From positions 434,001 to 498,000 of the forward strand of contig CP011126.1 of the NCBI GenBank assembly GCA_001077715.1: a DNA stretch of 64,000 nt, written 5' to 3'. Within the stretch, counting starts at the first letter, position 1. Each line of letters opens with the position of its first letter. The notes beneath the pieces are model-generated. The model was not told the origin of the DNA, ran no database searches, and saw nothing but the letters and a program-made list of their open reading frames with translations. Of this stretch, positions 60,760-64,000 are shown piece by piece. Position numbers and translations under genes: made by a program. This stretch comes from Candidatus Coxiella mudrowiae. Its GTDB lineage: Bacteria > Pseudomonadota > Gammaproteobacteria > Coxiellales > Coxiellaceae.

Positions 60760-61950
60760 TTAACTTAGTAGGTTGCACGAGTCTATTTGACTTTTTTTAG
60801 AGTGATGTATTTTATTTTTCATAGAGAAGATTGAGGTTTTAAGGTTAAATTTAACAATATTAAGCGAATATCTAAGGTATGGGACAATTACTATAGGGAT
60901 AAATATAATTTTGGACTTTTTAGAAAATTGCTTATCTATGTAACCGTACAATGAGATAAATTTCTGTTCATTACATCTAGGGGTTTGGTTTTTAAGTACT
61001 TTGTCACATTGCATTTGAGCGATACCTATGCGAATTCCTCCATTTAAAACGAGACCATTTAAAATAAGAAAGTAAGTTCCTGGGCTTAATTGAAAAGTCG
61101 GTGATATAAGTTGATAACCCATTGCCGTACTGCTAGTTTTTATTAAAAAAGAGTGATTAAAATTTTTTATTAATATCGCGCTTTTAGCTTTTAAACTAGC
61201 GATTGAGTGCAGAATATTCAGACTTCCACCCTTCTGCGGGAGGTTGTTTCAGCATTGTTTGGGACGCATAATTCAAAGGGGATATGTAATAAGCGTAAGG
61301 ACCGTATTGATCCAATTCCTTAGATTGGATACTTAGAGAAGTTGTTTGTGGGGTTGCCCAATAGTTTCTATTATCAGTAGAATTAAGAAAAGATTGATAA
61401 TTTTCAAAGTAATAGAGAAGATCTGATGGTTTATATCTGTCAGTGTTTAGACTTCCAATGACGGTATGAAAAAACGTGTCGATATCATTTCTTGAATAGA
61501 AATTTATCATTTCAGCGGATGGAATTTTATGCCCTGAGGCAACTTGATTAAAAGTAGCTTTTGCTATGAGGCCGATAGTAGGATCAAGAAGTAAAGGGAT
61601 TCCTGTATATTTAGTAAAAATTTGCACATGATTTTCGATGATTCCGCTGTTCCAACCGACAAATATTATTTTTATTGGAGCAATCGGATGCAGCAATCGA
61701 TATAATTCGTAGGTTACCCTGAAATAATCTGAGCAAACTAAAGATGAGCATGCTAAGTCTGTCTGGAGAGAATGGGAAGAAGGTGGGGGTGATCAGACGC
61801 CATAAGGCTTTAATTTATAAGCCACGAGAGTTGCAAAAACTATTTTGCGACCCATATCATTTAACTGAGAAAATAGTTTTCCTAACGCTGTAGTAAAGGT
61901 GGTTTCATATTTCTTATAGTTAGGTGTATATAGTATTTGGGTTTTTCTGA
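60760..61950 (-). pseudogene. Dead gene of unknown function next to asnB
   Basis: On the minus strand, frames show KKYETTFTTALGKLFSQLND, GRKIVFATLVAYKLKPYG, then an open segment with IAPIKIIFVGWNSGIIENHV, LLLDPTIGLIAKATFNQVAS and SEYSALNR (61196-61696), and a last segment with MGYQLISPTFQLSPGTYFLI and NGGIRIGIAQMQCDK (60760-61122). The last piece looks like a beta-sandwich, but I do not recognise the family. Stops and shifts near 61120-61196 and 61700-61800 break it. It would be part of the envelope-sugar cluster. Confidence 0.5.
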
Positions 61951-62127
61951 ATTATGTTCAATATTGCTTTGGATAGAAATGGTGTTTTTTCTGGCAATCC
62001 AACGGATTTAATTGTTATTGACAGAGCGCTGATCATTAAAACAATTTTTAAGAATAACAAAAATTTTCGCTTTCGAAATAAATTTACCTTAACATTTAAA
62101 CATAGAAAATCCTTTAAAGAATTTATA

Positions 62128-62157
62128 AATAGCCACCATTTTAATAGCCACCATTTT
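62128..62157 (+). repeat. 15-bp tandem duplication
   Basis: Two adjacent identical copies of aatagccaccatttt, in non-coding or decayed DNA between two broken genes. It repeats NSHHF in one frame of a spurious short reading frame. Confidence 0.95.
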
Positions 62158-62399
62158 GCAATTTTATTTTAATTGTGACAGATATTGCTTAGTTTTTAAT
62201 TACTTTCTTTTTCTTTAGGGGATTATTTTATTATTTTAATCTTATATTGTGTCAGTATTATCCTTTTAAGGCAATTTTTATCGTGGAATCGATTCGCAAT
62301 GAGAAGGCTTTGATATTTGAAGCTTTCTTGCCGTCTAGAAACTAGATAGAGTGAACAATGGAAACTTTTCTTTAGCTATTTAAATTACAAGGGAGTTTA

Positions 62400-63290
62400 T
62401 TAGATGTTATTCCAAGCAAAAAATTAAATAGAAAAAGTCCTAAGTTTTGGAAAGAAGATGGAACAATTCTAATACCAAATATTGGACTGAGCACAATGTA
62501 ACTTTTCATAGGCTGTTTAATTCGATAGAGGAATCATTGGTCTATTTCCATTGGCGTAATGATCAATATTAGAATTATATAGAATTGATGCCTTTAAAAG
62601 GCTACGACAATAAAGTCATTTTAGACTTTAGTTATAGAACTCATCACCATTTAATTGGTTTTTGGCCATTATTTCAAACCTAAAAAGCTAATAAGTGCTG
62701 ATGTTTCATCCTCTTCTCTTGAAGAAGCAAGAGGTGTCGGTTAGAAATACATAAAATAGAAACGGAATTAGTCCGATTAGATGAGAACTCTTCAAAGTTA
62801 CTATTTGAGGCCGATTCAATTGATCATATCCATAGTTCCGGTGTTATTCCACCATATACAAAATCCAGAAAAAGTTCTAAATGAATTCAAAAGAATTTTA
62901 AAACTGGGCGGATCCACACGTGTAATGGTTTATAATTATAACAGCTTATGGGTACATCTTCATTAAGAGGATTTTTGAAGGTGTCAATATACTAATATGG
63001 ATTTAATTGAAGCATTTAGTGAGACAACAGATGGTAGTAGATTGTCCTCGCTCAGTTTATTATTTTTCTGAAGAATTAATTGCTTTAAATAAAATAATTG
63101 GATTAAAGTGTAGTTATCTTGGCGCTGCAATCTCAATATTTGAGATGTCTTTATTATCAAAACGCTTTGATGTGATAAGATAATGAATTTAGCTCTACCG
63201 AGTGAGCATCGTAATTTTCTTTTGTCATTGACTTTTGATGAAAAGGATATGTGAAATATCGTGATGAATATGGATGGATCGATCGCTGTA
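62400..63290 (+). pseudogene. Dead class I SAM-dependent methyltransferase
   Basis: Plus-strand frames give NTEHNVTFHRLFNSIEESLV-like pieces, LKGYDNKVILDFS, a stop where the SAM loop should be, FKPKKLISADVSSSSLEEAR, then FEADSIDHIHSSG with IHHIQNPEKVLNEFKRILK, VMVYNYNSLWVHL, and YYFSEELIALNKIIGLK. The SAM-binding region and the IHHxxNPxxxLxExxRxLK pattern match methyltransferases of sugar or lipid pathways. The tail ALPSEHRNFLLSLTFDEK also fits. Shifts near 62620, 62700, 62830 and stops kill it. Confidence 0.7.
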
Positions 63291-63295
63291 AAAGT

Positions 63296-64000
63296 TCAGC
63301 GATTTTCATTTCCAAATTCAATTTTTAATATTCGATTTATTTGAGATACTATTAAGGGACCAAATTTTGTACGTATTGATAAGGGAAATTTATGCCAGAT
63401 TAGTTTGGCATAATTAATAAATTTAGATTCCTTCTTTATAATTATTGAGTCTTTAAGCTTTTTAAGCGAAAGTTTAAAAGATGAATGGCGATATTCTTTA
63501 TAATGAAATGACGCAGCACATCTATTATAAACTTTTCCCAATTTCATGAGTTCTAGTAAAGAAATCTTATTGTCTTTGATGATTAAATCTGCAGAAGGAA
63601 GTAAGCGTTTCTCCATATTATTCCAAAAATTGTTTGGATATTGGAAATCCGTTAAGGGATTAGATTGTCTATAAATATCATAAATTAAAGGTATTTTAAG
63701 TAGATTTTTTAGCATTATTCCAGCAGGGAGAGTATTAAAATCACAAGCAATAATTGCTGATACATTCTGAAAACGGCAACCTAAGGAGAATAAAGTAGAA
63801 TTGACATACACAAAATTATTGACAAATAGATGGAAATCGTTTAACTTATCAATAGTTTTTAAAAATTGAGATGTTAAATTTTCTTCCGCATTCGCGATTA
63901 GAGTAAGCCTGGCGAGTTCCAGCTGCGCTGGGCAATATACTTTTTCGTTTATTTCTAACCAAGTTTGTGTATCATAGTTGTGGGGTGCAGTAACTCGAAG
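63296..64000 (-). CDS. Glycosyltransferase family 4-like, 5' end outside the window
   Basis: The minus-strand frame is open from the window edge for 234 codons. It reads RVTAPHNYDTQTWLEINEKV, then LYKLND-like helices, a strand VSAIIACDFNTLPAGIMLKN, IPLIYDIYRQSNPLTDF and FWNNMEKRLLPSADLIIKDN, which resemble the N-terminal half of family 4 glycosyltransferases. The expected second domain with a donor-binding Glu is absent; instead the last 75 residues are Lys- and Ile-rich. The gene may therefore be internally deleted or truncated. It would belong to the LPS sugar cluster. Confidence 0.5.
   Translation of the reverse strand, partial: LRVTAPHNYDTQTWLEINEKVYCPAQLELARLTLIANAEENLTSQFLKTIDKLNDFHLFVNNFVYVNSTLFSLGCRFQNVSAIIACDFNTLPAGIMLKNLLKIPLIYDIYRQSNPLTDFQYPNNFWNNMEKRLLPSADLIIKDNKISLLELMKLGKVYNRCAASFHYKEYRHSSFKLSLKKLKDSIIIKKESKFINYAKLIWHKFPLSIRTKFGPLIVSQINRILKIEFGNENR

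Noticed and set aside
61954..62172. Plus-strand reading frame of 72 codons
   Set aside because: Low-complexity, with a 15-bp duplication inside it, no ribosome binding site and no family pattern.

Overview
The window looks like a chromosomal segment from an intracellular gammaproteobacterium of the Coxiella lineage (order Legionellales), most likely a Coxiella-like endosymbiont with an eroding genome. This is inferred from three things: a complete mevalonate operon in a Gram-negative background; a gene order and proteins that resemble my memory of Coxiella burnetii (tsf-pyrH-frr-uppS-cdsA, mevalonate genes, bamA-skp-lpxD-fabZ-lpxA, lpxB, ppa, putA, mip, purL, a 2-oxoacid dehydrogenase cluster, the rib genes, dnaX-recR, dapD-dapE, and an LPS sugar locus); and many pseudogenes lying between intact housekeeping genes. 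No insertion sequence, CRISPR array, rRNA or phage was seen.

Layout. 1-3454: translation, nucleotide and lipid genes (tsf end, pyrH, frr, uppS, cdsA). 3501-8066, minus strand: hmgR, mvaK1, mvaK2 and a fused mvaD-idi gene, i.e. acetyl-CoA-derived IPP/DMAPP synthesis in one operon. 8100-12400: a mosaic of dead DNA. A large serine/threonine kinase-ATPase-TPR-GAF gene is broken in two by a fragment of an L-serine/threonine dehydratase gene and a nearly identical 0.53 kb partial copy of hmgR. 12761-18032: outer-membrane genes bamA, skp, lpxD, fabZ, lpxA. 18045-20310: dead PAP2 phosphatase and dead YkuD-type L,D-transpeptidase. 20419-23987: lpxB, an oxidoreductase, a small entericidin-like lipoprotein, tadA. 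25399-29084: ppa and putA. 29222-39242: about 10 kb of pseudogenes (mip, purL, an unknown membrane protein, an adenosylhomocysteinase-like gene, a hybrid sensor kinase, an internally deleted encapsulated-ferritin gene). 39349-43641, minus: E1-alpha/E1-beta/E2 with an amino-acid dehydrogenase. 44464-49273: ribD, an FMN riboswitch, ribE-ribBA-ribH and a permease. 49299-52585, minus: ybaB, recR, a second YbaB-like gene, dnaX, SRP RNA, tRNA-Ser. 52827-54775: dapE (frameshifted) and dapD. 54953-55348: tRNA-Pro, tRNA-Arg, tRNA-His. 55398-64000: LPS/O-antigen sugar genes, part intact and part decayed.

The intact set keeps isoprenoid, peptidoglycan-lipid, lipid A, outer-membrane assembly and riboflavin functions. 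The lost set is signalling (two large kinases), late purine synthesis (purL), the Mip-type PPIase, phospholipid-degrading enzymes and cell-wall remodelling. This fits a host-restricted symbiont that still makes a B vitamin. The most unusual observations are the fused mvaD-idi gene, the very recent partial hmgR duplication inside a chimeric insertion, a BamA whose VRGF loop motif reads VPAF, a ferritin-like gene with its metal-binding middle deleted, a one-base frameshift in dapE, and many 7-18 bp tandem duplications concentrated in the decayed DNA.
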